Shown one piece after another: positions 33,029-46,537 of a DNA stretch of 64,000 bases. The translations under genes and the position numbers were made by a program. The notes under the pieces were generated by a model, which saw nothing but the letters and a program-made list of their open reading frames with translations, was not told where the DNA came from and did not search any database. The stretch lies in assembly GCA_029706075.1 (NCBI GenBank), contig JAINUG010000055.1, forward strand, positions 3,845,399-3,909,398. Direction: 5' to 3'. The DNA comes from Aldrovandia affinis. Taxonomy: Eukaryota > Chordata > Actinopteri > Notacanthiformes > Halosauridae. Position 1 is the stretch's first letter. Every line of letters starts with the position of its first letter.

Positions 33029-33579
33029 CGTGTAGTGGCCAAAAATGTGGAAACACTTGCATAAATTAGGGACATTAATGTATATTGAAAGCAGGTGCTT
33101 CCACACAGGGGTTGTTCCTGAGTTAATTTAGCAAGTAACATCGCAGCATGCATCATGTGGAAAAATGCTGGGCAGGCCTTTTTGCTTACATTACGAGTGT
33201 GGCTAGAAGACCAGATCTCAGTGATTTTGAAAGAGGGGTGATTGTTGGGGCATGTTTGGCAGGAGTTTCAGTGACAAAGACCGCTCAACTTGCTGATGTT
33301 TCACGAGGACCAGTGGCTGAGGTGGTGTTGGTATGGAACTCTGAGGGAAAGACACCATCAACAAAGGGCAGCAGAGGTTGGAAATGCATACTCCTGGATC
33401 GTGACATGCATGCATTGGTTCAAGGTATAACGCGAAACAGGCAAGCAGCTGCAAATTAATTGACTGCAAATTTAAATTTAGTGGGTGAGCAGGCAATTGA
33501 CCACACCATCGAGAACTCTACAGAGCAGGACACCATTGTCGTATCATATTGGTGTTTCCACCTTTTTGGCCACTGCCTG
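33029..33579 (+). mobile_element. Tc1-type deletion derivative, family C, copy 1
   Basis: Ends 'gtagtggccaaaaatgtgg' and 'ccacctttttggccactgcc' lie between TA dinucleotides. The plus-strand frame at about 33148-33459 has D-L-S-D-F-E-R-G-V-I-V-G-A-C-L-A-G and K-T-A-Q-L-A-D-V-S-R, the first helix-turn-helix of a Tc1-type transposase. The catalytic part is deleted. The family mate at 42193-42734 is in reverse orientation. Confidence 0.88.
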
Positions 33580-35580
<2,001 letters not shown>

Positions 35581-35595
35581 AGAATAGCACTGCAT

Positions 35596-35910
35596 GGGGC
35601 GGCGGATGGCGTAGCGGTCTAACGGTTCGAAACCCACGTCTCTACCAGACCGACCCTGGTCGTCAGCCCCGATCGGAGGCGGCGTTTGGCTGTCCGCCTC
35701 CGGGGGAAGGGGGAGGGTGAGCCGGCACGAGTCCGTCAAGGAGAAGGTAAAAGGCGTCTGTGGAAAAATTTCCATCTCGAAAGAGGCGGGAACAATCGGC
35801 CAGGAATGTGTGACTCGTGGGGGTGGGGAATTGAAATAAATAGAGGGTATAATTGGCAACCAAATTGGGAGAAAAACGGGAAAAAAATTGAAATCAATTT
35901 ATTTAAAAAA
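35596..35910 (+). mobile_element. tRNA-derived SINE, third family, copy 1
   Basis: An exact 15-bp direct repeat AGAATAGCACTGCAT flanks it (35581-35595 and 35911-35925). The head 'gatggcgtagcggtctaacg' carries an A-box-like sequence and the B box is weak. The body has 'ttggctgtccgcctccgggg' and the tail is 'attggcaaccaaattgggag' followed by A-rich sequence. Copies 2 and 3 are at 51202-51565 and 61982-62351. Confidence 0.95.
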
Positions 35911-35925
35911 AGAATAGCACTGCAT

Positions 35926-37518
35926 AGGCTAAAATCTGTCAGTCGCTGACACAATGACTTCACGTATTCTGGGACTCCTCTCTTGTTCTTCTCTCCCATC
36001 ATTGGTTTTTGATTGCTATTTTCATTTCCTTCCCCCAACTTGTGGAGGGAACCCTGTTTGGATTAGCATTATTCTGTTTGCTTAAAATGCCACAGTACTG
36101 GATATGTATCAACTCCCACAAGTATTGTCTGTGGTGCACAGCAAGAGGCCCGAAAAGAAAGTAAAGACAAATATTAAAAACTTCAGAATGTAACCCTGCT
36201 GTCGCCATGGCACCTAAAACATTCTTTTTCTTTCTGGCTTAAGGGGCGGCACTCAGAGGAAAGAAGTCAAACACGAGAAATGGCACACAGAGGAAATAAG
36301 TCAAACGTGACAAACAACACACAGAGGAGGCACGTCAAACATGAGAAACAACGCACGGAGAAACTGGATTGTGAAGAGTCTGTCAGTCAGCCGACATGCT
36401 CCCTTTCAACTCGTCCTTTGACGGAGGCCTTCATGTCAGCGACACTGCCTTGCCAATAAACAAGCAAGAAAGGACCCGGCGGGGGAAATTATTCCAGCGC
36501 GATTCTCAAACGGCGCATTCTTTCATTACTGCCACGCGTGGAGAAAACATCATCAACATGCTAATTTATAGTATTTTTAGTGAGCAGCTTTTCAATGCAA
36601 GTGGGCGTCCGCATGGGATCTGGAAGACGCCGATTGATTTGACATAGAGGAACGTGGGATGATGCGCATTAGGAACGGCAAGCGAAAGATATACGGCTTC
36701 AGTTTTTTCTGCTTTCAAGTTATTCGGCGGTAATCCGTAGAAAAATTAATGCAAAAAAAATTGTTAAATAAAAAGGAGTCCGGGTTGAGACGTGAACAGA
36801 GCTGACAGGGATGGATAGCTGGGAGACTGAGCAGGTGCTGCTGCCAGCCTCGCTCCGTCCAGGTGCGAGTTAAACCTGGAACACTGCACTCTCTCTCAGG
36901 TTTGTATTGCGTGCCAGTCTCATCCGTTTGACAGGTGCACAAACCTTTCTCTGTCACCTCCAGCGAGATGTATCAATCCCGAAGAAGAACGAGGGACAAA
37001 ATCAGCGCCGAATTTGGGCTGATCGCAAACAACCTGCATAGCCATTTACTGTATGGATTGCTACTCTTTAGGCTTGATATGTGTGGTCCTGGGAAAGCGC
37101 AGACTGTAGAACCTAGAGAGAGCGCAGCAGGGATCATCAATTGATCTTTAGACTCGGCTGTGCATCAGGCACATGATGTGTGTTACATACCCTTAGGTTT
37201 ACTACAATGGCTACTACAGATGAGGCCTCCAGAAAAGCTGTGAACACCCCCCCCCCCAGGGATTTTTACCTAACCTAATAAGCTCAAATATAGCACAACA
37301 TAATAATAATGATAATAATAGTTAATAGTAAGGTCCAATACTATACACCAAACCAAAGGTGACACTGTATAGTATTTAACTTAATTGTACTTATGTTTCA
37401 GATTTGGCAACCAAAATTCCTACTTTTAAAGCTCTAAGTGCAATATAGTGTTCAATTACTTAATTTTTTTACAATTTCTTGGGAAACTCAGGTTTTTGAA
37501 GGCTATATTGATTCATCA
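35926..37518. other. Unique sequence with a small minisatellite
   Basis: 36246-36368 has about three degenerate 35-bp units ('cacacagaggaaataagtca'). The rest, including the GC-richer 36380-37140, shows no domain. Confidence 0.45.
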
Positions 37519-37598
37519 TGTCACGGTTGTTCCCCAGATTCACCACCAGATGGCGGTGTGCGCCTTTTTTCCTTAACGCGCTCAGCTGGTTTGAATGA

Positions 37599-37689
37599 CC
37601 AATTATCTCTCCCTATAAATACCCGCACCTAACTTCAATCGGGGCGAAATCGTAAGCCATCTTTACGATTTTTAGCCGGTAAGGTAAGA
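37599..37689 (+). promoter_or_regulatory. LTR core promoter: CCAAT, TATA, hairpin, donor-like sites
   Basis: CCAAT at 37599-37603 is 11 bases before TATAAAT (37614-37620), so RNA would start near 37645. AAATCGTAA and TTACGATTT form a 9-bp stem just beyond. AAG|GTAAGAA at 37681-37690 fits a 5' splice site. Confidence 0.65.
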
Positions 37690-37822
37690 ATGTCTTTTTC
37701 AAGACGTTCACAAAGACTTCACAAAGACTTCACAAAGACCTTTCTTTAGAAACGACTATCTCCATTTCAACCCCTTCTAAGAACGCAAGAACTTAGTTAG
37801 TTGTCCCTTTTAAGGAAACCTT

Positions 37823-39700
37823 ATCTCTCTAAATGGGGTTTTCGGTTGGTTTCGTTCGTCAGTCGGTTCGACTGCTTTGGGGTTCTAACTTGTTCTTTTG
37901 GCTCTTCTAGCCGTTTACGTTTTTGGGGAGTACTCTGGTCCTAACGAAAGAACTCATTTTAGTTTCCTGCTTTAAGAAACCTTGTTCGCTAAAATGCGCT
38001 TTTCTTTTGGTTTCGTTTTATCCAGCCGGTTCGACTGGTTCGTGGGTTACTACTGGTTCTTTTGGCTAACTGCCTTTCTCGTTTTGGACATTAAGAGTTT
38101 TGGGTTAAGGTCGGTTCATTCCCCATTTAATTGTACCCACATTTGAAACTTCTCGTGTGTAAATTGTACCCTTTGGGTCGCTGAGACTGTTTTCGGGTGA
38201 CAATCTTGTTCTGTCGGCTCTCTTAGTCTTTCACGCGTTTTGGACGCACAGAACTGTGGGTTATGTCAGGTCATTATAAATTATTTCTGTGTCACTTACA
38301 AATAGAAACCTTGTTCGCTATTAAGCGTTTTCTGTTTTTGGTTTCATTTTGTTCAGCCAGTTCGTCTGTTTTGGGTTTCCATATTGTTCTCGCGGCTCTT
38401 CTAGCCCCTGCGTTTTCTTACGCTCAGAACTTATGGGTCAAGTCTTAACATTCGGTTCGACTGTTTTCGGGTGACAACGTGTTCTGTCGGCTCTCATAGC
38501 CTTTCTCGTTTCGGATACTCCGAACTGTTGGTTATGTCTGGTCATTATAAATTATTCTTTTGTCATCTACAAATGATTCCCTTGTTCGCTATAAAGCGCT
38601 TTTATTCTGGGTTTCATTTTGTTCAGCAGATCTCCTGGTATAGGTGTTACCCTGTGGTTCTGTCGGTTCCCCTTAATCCGTTTCGTGTTTTGGCGGACGT
38701 CAGATGTGGGTCTTGTTGTTCCCGCTGTCTGTCATCCCCACCTAACTGTCTCTTAGGCTCTTACGTTATTACGCTAAGACCTTTTCGCCTCCATTTAATT
38801 GTACCCACTATTGTACTTCTCTCGTGTAAATTGTACCTCCTGGTCGCTGAGGTTGTCTTCGGGTTTCAATGTTGTTTTGGTGGCTTTGCAGTTTTTGCGG
38901 ATGCCAGATAGCAGGTTAACTTTTGGGCCCTGCTGTCTGACAGTCCTCTCTACCGTTTCGAAGTTTCGGACGTTCAGAACTAATGGGTCAGGTTTTACCA
39001 TTTGATCTTGTGGGCTCTCCTAGCTCTTCCGCGTACGGACGCGCAGTACTTTTGGTTATGTCCAGTCATAATAATTTATTTACTTGTGTCTTTCTAAAAA
39101 AACCCTTTGCTCGCTATTAAGCGTTTTCATGTTTGTTTTCGTGGGTTCAGTCGTCTAGACTGTTTTCAGGTGATAACCTGGTTCTGTTGGCTTCCCTAGC
39201 CTTTCACATTTTGGGATGTTCAGTATTTTTGGTTCGGGTATTTACATAATACTTATTTAAATTGTACCCTTATTAGAAACCTTGCTCATTTGTTATGGGC
39301 TTTCTGTTGGGTTTCGTTTGTTCAGTCACTTCGACTGTTTCGGGTTGCAATGTGGTTCTGTGGCTCTCCTGACTTTTCGCGTTTTCGGACGCTCGGAACT
39401 TTTAGGTATTATGCAAACTGTGTAACATGTTTATTGTACCCAATACAAAAAACCCTGCTCGCTATTAGCGCTTTTCGTTCGGGTTCTGGTTGTTCAGCCT
39501 GTTGGGCTGTTTCTGGGTTTCAACCATGTTCTCTCGGCTCTCCTAGCCTTTATTTTGGGATACTCGTGTCTTTATTTTACGAACTTTTAGTTGTAACTAT
39601 TATAAAGAACCTTTGCCCGCTAGGGCGGGGCTTTGAGTCAGGTTACTAACTTGTTCGTTTGGCTATCAGTGCCTTTTCGTTTTCAGACACTTGGAGTTAC
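37823..39700 (+). repeat. About ten degenerate internal units of the LTR
   Basis: Units carry 'ccttgttcgctattaagcg', then 'ggtttc.ttttgttcag', 'ttcgactgttttcgggt', 'tgttctgtcggctctcctag' and 'gcctttc.cgttttgga'. They recur near 37823, 37979, 38170, 38307, 38452, 38580, 38838, 39108, 39281, 39451 and 39610, some partial. Spacing varies from about 130 to 270 bp. Confidence 0.85.
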
Positions 39701-39737
39701 CATCCGGTGGGTGTGTTTACGTTCATCCCTAATTATC

Positions 39738-39759
39738 TTCCCTATTCTCTGTTTTACAG
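39738..39759 (+). promoter_or_regulatory. Splice-acceptor-like site inside the LTR
   Basis: A pyrimidine-rich tract followed by TTTTACAG (AG at 39758-39759). Paired with the donor near 37684 it would remove the whole repeat array from an LTR transcript. Confidence 0.45.
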
Positions 39760-39846
39760 AGCTAGTGGTTAGACGGGTTCCGTCTAACTTTTTGATCCCC
39801 TAGGGTTCTGCGAGTGGCGCCTATCACCACCAACCCTTACACATCA

Positions 39847-42192
39847 CTCCTCTGTGAAATGGTTGTTTTTTTGTTTGTCGAGAAGGCAATCCCCGCTTTT
39901 CTCTCTTCTTTAGGAGCGTATTCCAGCACTATATGCACAAGCTGGGGGGGCTATAGATTCTCAACAGAGGCGTCAATTAGAACTCCAGTGTAACACCGGC
40001 TTGAGAGTCATTGACACTGCCCCCTGCTGTTTGAAGCATTGACAAGCATTGAGTAGGCCCTGCTTTTCAGCAATGCCATTTTTTACATACATTGCCGGGG
40101 GTGCTGAGTTTTATTCTGCACCTTATTAAATCAGGCAGTGGACTGTATTGGACCCGGGGAGCAGAGGAGGGTGGGGGTTGGGGGGTTTAGAATGGATACC
40201 CCGGTAATAAGGGATACATTTTTAGCAACACCAGCTACATCTATTTGTTCAATTTTTTTGTGGGGGTTTTTTGTCTATGAGCCCCATCCTCTCTGCACAC
40301 ACCACGCCCCTGTGCCCGTGTGATAAAACCGGAGCGCATGCACTCCAGTGCATGGGGCAGCGCCATTTGTTTAAGTGACGGAGGTCCGTGTCCTGCGCCA
40401 CCTTGTTAGGAGGTTGGGTCGCGTGTCAGGCGCAGAAGATTCCGGTGACCACATCCGTCTGTTCCTGCTGCCCCACAGCTGTGCGCGTGTCACGGGGAGA
40501 CAGGTGCCACGCATCGACACGCATTCTAATGCCCTGCCCCGGGCCCGTTCAGAGTGCTAATGCATAGAGGAACGGGCCTAGAGGGGGAGCTCTCCTTGCG
40601 TTGAGGCTCTACTTTACCAATAATTAACAACACCATATAATTATACTGTAAATTCACGTAATTTGTACATGGCATCTTGTGGCTCCTTTGGAATGGGAGG
40701 CGCTGCGCTATAATTTAATGTGTCTTATCGCACCACAGAAGTAGGGGAATGCGCTTCATTAATTCAAAATTGGATTCCCATATTTAGGCGCACAGACATA
40801 AGCTCTCCATAGAGATTTTCACTAAGATATGCTTGTATTAAATTATATATATATTAAATGACTGAATCCATATGTTTCTCCAGTGCCAGCTGGTATTAAT
40901 TCATGCACAATTTCAGAACATGATTGCTGGATTTCCGATGCAATTGTAATTCCGCTCAGAATTGTTAATTTTCCATAATAATACTTATTACTATGAAAAA
41001 AAAAAATATATATATATACAGTATATATATAATTGACAGATAAGAAAGCCTTTCCACTCTGAATTGGTGTTCTTTCCATTTTTGTGAAAATAGTCAGGTA
41101 ATTCATTGAGTTTTTGGGCCTTTTAAATCTCTCTTTAAATGTGGATATACTATAGCTTTAATATTGACAGACATTTTTTTAGTTTTTCTTCTAAATAGCA
41201 GAGTGAACAAATTATACAATTAAACATTGTTTAATTGTTTAAGACCAATTGCAAAGGCAGTGTTCATTGTGCACTGAAATCCATGGGTTATGCACTGCAT
41301 TGTCAATAGCAGTGAAAAATACTTACGATTCAGTTTATTTGGGTGCTCTTGGGAAGGAGAGAAACATCATTGTAGATAATAAGTTTCCTTTTCCCCCACA
41401 AAATCTATTTTTATGTGACTGGAATTTGTATCATAGCCAACATATTTGATGGTTGTTAGTAACCTGAAACACATTGTGGTTATCCACTTCTCCACAATTA
41501 AACTGTACCAATCTAAAAAATGAAAACATCTGATACAAAAACATATCCATCATATCGGTGAGACAGTGTTCAGTTTAGTTGAAGTGCATTGATTGCTACT
41601 GTAGCATTGGTGAACACAATAAACCAACAAGAGGGCGCTAAAAATGTTTTAAAAAAACCTATGCTTCCTTAAGAAATAAGTGCATAGAACAGAACAGTCA
41701 TGTGTGCTTTGTCGCTGTCCTGTGCTCCTGAAAGCTACACAGCCACAATACACCAAGATGTCCTCCAGGAGTCATCTTTCATTCCTTAAAGATCCACGGA
41801 TGAGCTCCCTGTGGGTTTAGTCAGTCAAGAGAACAGAATAACCAACACTCCTGGACTTGGACCACTGTATTAATGGCTGCTAGCAAGACTACTTCAACAG
41901 AGTTTGACATAAGTTGGCAAAAAAATGTAATGAAGCCTACATCAGTACCCGCATTCACCAAATCAGCTGAATCGTGATACAGTATTATCTTTCGCTTAGC
42001 TTGGCGAAAGGTTTTCGGTTTTAGAAATGAAGTGCATTTTAAGTGCTTTCATTCTGTAACAGCATGCCGGCTTGACTACTTTTTCAGATCGAATGTGAGC
42101 TGGTTTCTATATATCTTGCAGTATAAAATGATTAGCTAATTAGCTTGCTAGCTATAATGAACTGAACCTATCTATTTGCTGTTAGCGATCTA
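39847..42192. other. Unique sequence
   Basis: No supported gene over 2.3 kb. 40340-40560 is GC-rich with an open frame lacking domains. 40999-41035 is (TA)-rich. Confidence 0.4.
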
Positions 42193-42734
42193 CAGGTGTT
42201 GGCCAAAAAGGTGGCAACACCAATATGATGCAACCATGCTACCTTGCTCTGTAGAATTCCCGATGGACCGTTCTTGATGAAACTGCCTGCTCACACCTTA
42301 GATCCAAATTTCCAGTCACTTGATTTAGCTCGCCTGTTTAGCCTTGCATCTCAAACTAATGCACAGACATCACATCGATTCTGACCACAGTTGCCCTTTG
42401 TTGATGATGTCTTTCCCTCAGAGTTCCATGCCGACATCACCTTAGACACTGTTCCTCATGAAACATCAGGAAGCTGAGTGTTCTTCGTCACTGAAGCTCC
42501 TGCCAAATGTACCACAGCAATCACTTCTCTATCAAAGTCACTGAGGATTCATCTTCTATCCAAGCTAGCCGTAATTATAGGCAACCAGGCCTGCCCTGAA
42601 TTTTTGTACATGACACTGAGAATGCTGGGATGTTAATTGCCTAATTAACTGTTAGGAACAACACCTGTGTGGAAGCATCTGCTTTCAATATACACTGTGT
42701 CCCTTGGTGTTTCCACCTTTTTGGCCACTACCTG
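42193..42734 (-). mobile_element. Tc1-type deletion derivative, family C, copy 2
   Basis: Ends CAGGTGTTGGCCAAAAAGGT and 'cacctttttggccactacctg' are between TA dinucleotides. The internal sequence matches 33029-33579 in reverse (N-terminal helix-turn-helix region). The coding frame is broken. Confidence 0.85.
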
Positions 42735-43333
42735 TAGCTGCCAAGCCAACAAACTAAGTCAGTCACTGAATAAAGTCAGCTGTCCTGCTAGCTAGCCGTC
42801 CACTCTCAACCAAGTTGCTCATATTTACTTTAATATATTTTTGCATTGCCTGACATACTGTATATCAAATCATCCAATACCAGATATTTGTTCTCAGGGA
42901 ATGCTAACAAAAGTGCACTGGTTACTGTGAAGGATCACATTGTATAGTGTAGCACCAATTGACACGTTTCAGCTGAGTACTTTGACCTTAAGCTTTGCTG
43001 AAAGCATCATTAAACGTGGATTCCCAAACTGAAAATAAGCCGTGGCACTTGAATTTGAGGTCTTTAGATCCCAAGAACGGAGCTGCGACAATGGCAGAAC
43101 TTTCCGTCTACAAAAAGAGAAGAAAATACTTGAGTGATTTACTTCAGTCACCTAGGTTGCATGAGCTTAACTGTGCTGTAATTCAACTGGATTTTATAGG
43201 TGTGGTATGAATGGCGTGTTTTGATTCTTGAAAAGGAGCACCTTGTGTTAGCTGATGCTCTGTGCCTCTTACCTGTATTTTTTCTTTGGCCCGTCAGAAC
43301 AGTGTGAGTGATTGACAGCCGAACCTGAACATA
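42735..43333. other. Unique sequence
   Basis: No feature recognised. Confidence 0.4.
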
Positions 43334-43912
43334 CAGGTAACTGCCAAAAAGGAAACACGTGAGTAAATTAAGTGTTCTCTCAACCTCTTAGAGGACAAGG
43401 TAAATGGCAATAAATACAAAGCCATTCTGAGCGATCACCTTCATCCTATGGTGAAGTATTTCTATCCTGATGGTGGCAGGGTAGTGTAATGGTTAGGATA
43501 CTGGACCTGTAACTCAAAGGTTGCTGGTTCGATTCCCAGGTGGAACACTGCCGTTGTACCCTTGAGCAAGGTACTTAACCTGAATTGCTTCAGTAAAATA
43601 TCCAGCTGTATAAATGGATTGCATGTAAAGAAATGTAAACTGTGTAAGTCGCTCTGGATAAGAGCGTCTGCTAAATGCCTAAAAATGTTTACAAAAACAA
43701 ATGATGGAAGTGATCTCTTCCATGATACCAATGCTCCATACACAGGGCATGAGTGGTCACTGAATGGTTTGATGAGCATGAAAATGATGTAAACCACATG
43801 CCATGGCTGTCTCAGTCATCATGTCTCAACCAAATTGAGACATTATGGAGCCATCAACCATCACCATCAACAAAACACCAAATGGTGGAATTTCTCACTC
43901 TGATGGACCAAA
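43334..43912 (+). mobile_element. Family-B Tc1/mariner-type element split by a V-SINE
   Basis: It starts after TA with CAGGTAACTGCCAAAAAGGA. The part before the SINE ('ttcatcctatggtgaagtat') and after it ('gatctcttccatgataccaa') is continuous in the copy at 19754-20015. The transposase remnant after 43790 ('catgtctcaaccaaattgag') is the S-P-D-L-N-P-I-E region with mutations. The right end is missing. Confidence 0.85.
43474..43701 (+). mobile_element. V-SINE, nearly full length, nested
   Basis: The A box is in GGTAGTGTAATGGTTAGGAT and the B box in GCTGGTTCGATTCCCAGG. The core CCCTTGAGCAAGGTACTTAA and tail AGTCGCTCTGGATAAGAGCG are present. TGATGG flanks it (43468-43473 and 43702-43707). It interrupts the family-B element and so is younger. 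Confidence 0.93.
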
Positions 43913-44394
43913 GTGTCTGACGGGAAACGGAAACCTCATTGTAACGGCTTGCTCGCATCAAACAGCGTAAAGGCCGATACAAATTATTCTAGAGGCACTT
44001 GTGGCCATGTTGCCTTCTCTTTACTGAGTCTAAGCAGGGGACTATGTAATTCAGCACAGCACTGAGGCATATATGGCTCTGCATCCTTTTGATGCCGGGA
44101 ATTGACAAGAGTAGAATATGAATCTGCAAGTTTGTCATCCATTACAGTCCCGCTCAGGAAAACTTGGATCGGATTGCTTTTGAACTGTCGATCACACATT
44201 TCACTCCCCTTCTCAAACAGCAGATTCTGTTTTAATTGAGAGATTAATATTCGACAACTGGAGAATAAGTTGATGTGAGCTTCTTTTTTTTTTTAAGGAT
44301 AATAGGATAATACAGTACAAAGAAGTGTGTGCAAAGTACAACGATTAGCACAGACACAGACCATAATATTTCCATTCATGTAAACTTTTTTATT
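43913..44394. other. Unique sequence
   Basis: No feature recognised. Confidence 0.4.
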
Positions 44395-44515
44395 TTTATT
44401 TTTTATTTAACCAATCTTTAACTAGGCAAGTTAATTGAGAACAAATTCTCATTTACAATAACGGCCCGGCCAAGAGGCCAAAGACAGCAAAAACATAATA
44501 CAATTGGACAAACAG
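44395..44515 (-). mobile_element. Retroposon tail repeat (salmonid SINE/LINE-tail-like)
   Basis: 'ctttaactaggcaagttaat' then 'gagaacaaattctcatttac' and 'aataacggcccggcc' is a fish-wide retroposon tail motif. I recall it from salmonid-type SINEs, so the family name is uncertain. The tRNA head is absent. Confidence 0.5.
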
Positions 44516-44598
44516 GAATTTAAAAACACAAACAACCATGGCTTGACCAGGGCTTTTCAAACTCAAACTCAACATTGTAAATTATAATAATATAATAT

Positions 44599-44735
44599 AA
44601 ACCGTTTAGCAGACCGTTTAGAAACTTATAGTAGTGAATGCATACATTTTTCAGTATGTGTGGTCCCAGTGGGAATTGAACCCACACCCTAAGCATTGTT
44701 AACACCATGCTCTACCTACTGAGCCACCATCAAAT
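44599..44735 (-). mobile_element. tRNA-derived SINE, second family, copy 2
   Basis: Minus-strand reading gives an A box in 'ggtggctcagtaggtagagc', a B box in GTGGGTTCAATTCCCAC, then 'actgaaaaatgtatgcattc' and a damaged L2-type tail. AAATTAT occurs on both flanks (about 44580 and 44732-44740). Confidence 0.82.
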
Positions 44736-44955
44736 TATATAATGTGGCATATATCAACTTATAAAGCAATATGAACCAATTTATCCAATTAACATAACTG
44801 TTATATATTGTAAATCGGCATTGTATCCAGCTATTGGATGTCAATGCCAACGATCACGTGCTGCATATTTGTAGTTATTATTAACATCACTTTCTGGCGA
44901 GGAATAATAAGAACTATCTGTCCCAAACAACAGAATACTTGCGTATAATAATAAT

Positions 44956-45150
44956 GTCCCATGTCACAAAGCACACGTCATCCCAAGCTGGTTCCATGAA
45001 CATGACAGCATGAGTTCAATGGCCTCCAGAGTCACCAGATCTCAGTCCAATAGAGAACCTTTGGGATGTGGTGGAATGGGAGATTTGCAAAATGAATGTG
45101 CAGCTGACAAATCTGCGCAACTGCATGATGCTATCATGTCAACACTCTAT
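44956..45150 (+). mobile_element. Tc1-type transposase C-terminal fragment, family D
   Basis: The plus-strand frame has K-H-T-S-S-Q-A-G (about 44970) and P-E-S-P-D-L-S-P-I-E-N-L-W (about 45030-45065), the catalytic E region. No inverted end remains. It lies head-to-head with the family-D element that follows, whose own C-terminal part is deleted. Confidence 0.82.
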
Positions 45151-45155
45151 ATATA

Positions 45156-46024
45156 CACTCAGTGGCCACTTTATTAGTATTCATTGTCATGTTCACGGAA
45201 CCAGCTTGAGATGATGTGTGCTTTGTGTCATGGCGCATTATCCTGCTGGAAGTAGCCATTAGAAGATGGGTAGACTGTGGCCATAAAGGGATGCACATGG
45301 TCAACAACAAGAATCAGGTAGGCTGTGGCATTTAAATGATGCTCAATTGGTATTAAGGGGCCTAATGTGTGCCAAGAAAACATTCTCCACACCATTACAC
45401 CACCACCACCACCAGCCTGAACCGTTGTCACAAGGCAGGATGGATGCATGTCGCAGCAGATATTGAGATTCGTCAGACCAGGCGAAGTTTTTCCAATCTT
45501 CAACTGTCCAGTTTTGGTGAACCTGTGCCCACTGTAGCCTCACTTTCCTGTTCTTAGCTGACAAGTGTGGAATCCGGTGTGGTCTTCTGCTGCCGTAGCC
45601 CATCCACTTCAACGTGTTGTGCGCTCAGAGATGCTCTTCTGCATACCACTGTTGTAATGCATGGTTATTTGAGTTACTGTTGCCTTCCTGTCATCTTGAA
45701 CCAGTCTGGCCATTCTCCTCTGACCTCTCTCATTAACAAGGCGTTTTCGCCCACATATCTGCCGCTCACTGGATGTTTTTTTTCCTGCACCATTCTCACG
45801 AAACTCTAGAGACTGTTGTGCGTGAAAATCCCATGAGATCAGCAGTTTCTTTGATACTCACACCACCCCGTCTGGCACCAACAATCATTCCACGGTCAAA
45901 GTCACTTAGATCACATTTTTTCCCCATTCTGATTTTTATTCTGAACAACAACTGAACCTCTTGACCGTATAATTGCATTAATGAGCAGGTCTACAGGTGT
46001 ATCTAATAAAGTGGCTACTGAGTG
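45156..46024 (-). mobile_element. Tc1-type element, family D, C-terminus deleted
   Basis: Ends CACTCAGTGGCCACTTTATT and 'aataaagtggctactgagtg' lie between TA dinucleotides. The minus-strand transposase remnant starts M-G-K-K-C-D-L-S-D-F-D-R-G-M-I-V-G-A (about 45935) with a helix-turn-helix. It has L-S-A-K-N-R-K-V-R-L-Q-W and W-S-D-E-S (first D) near 45470-45560, and Y-F-Q-Q-D-N-A-P (second D) at about 45235. The E region is lost and several shifts are present. Confidence 0.9.
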
Positions 46025-46038
46025 TATATATATATATA

Positions 46039-46537
46039 CAGTACCAGTCAAAAGTTTGAGCACACCTGCTGGAAACTAGGTTTATCTCATAATTTACAAT
46101 GTTTTACACCGTATACGTTTTTGTAAATACTTGAAAATGACAAAAAACGCATGTAACAATAAGCAAAAGGGACATCAAAGCAATGTTCAAGAAAATTGAA
46201 TTGAAAATTGAATCTTGGATTCCTCAATATAGCCACCCTTTGCCATGACAACAGCCTCATAAACATGGGCCATTTGGTTAATAAGTTTCAGGAGAGACAC
46301 TTGTGGGTTGCTTTGCTTTGACTCTTCTGTCCAGTTTGTCCCATACAAGTTCTATGGGATTGAGATCTGGGCAGGCCAGGTCATTAGTTTGAGTTGTCCT
46401 TCACATTCCTCCTTCACTAGATAGTTCTTGCACAACTTCAAGGTGTGTTTCGGGTCATTATCTTGCTGAAGAATGAAGGAGTGCCCGGTTAGCCGTAATC
46501 CAGATATACGGTGTACTCAAACTTTTGACTGGTACTG
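46039..46537 (-). mobile_element. Tc1-type deletion derivative, family A, copy 2
   Basis: The ends are the same as at 4141-4686, CAGTACCAGTCAAAAGTTTG. It is 499 bp and lacks about 45 bp present in copy 1. It is separated from the family-D element by a short TA tract. Confidence 0.9.

Larger units (their letters stand above)
37519..39841 (+). mobile_element. 2,323-bp solo LTR with internal degenerate repeats
   Basis: It starts TGTCACGGTTGTT and ends AACCCTTACA; the ends are inverted repeats over 10 of 13 bases. A 5-bp duplication CATCA flanks it (37514-37518 and 39842-39846). It carries CCAAT (37599), TATAAAT (37614), a hairpin (about 37648-37672), strong splice-donor-like sites (37679-37689) and an acceptor-like tract (39738-39759). 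No protein is encoded and no clear AATAAA was seen. Orientation follows the promoter elements. The retrotransposon family was not recognised. Confidence 0.85.

Noticed and set aside
38471-38911. 146-codon frame and others in the 37.5-39.8 kb repeat array
   Set aside because: Cys/Leu/Phe-rich translations of T-rich degenerate repeats, not kept between units.
39808-39820. TGGCGCC near the end of the long LTR as a tRNA-Lys primer site
   Set aside because: It lies inside the TG...CA boundaries and the 5-bp duplication, and the match is only seven bases.
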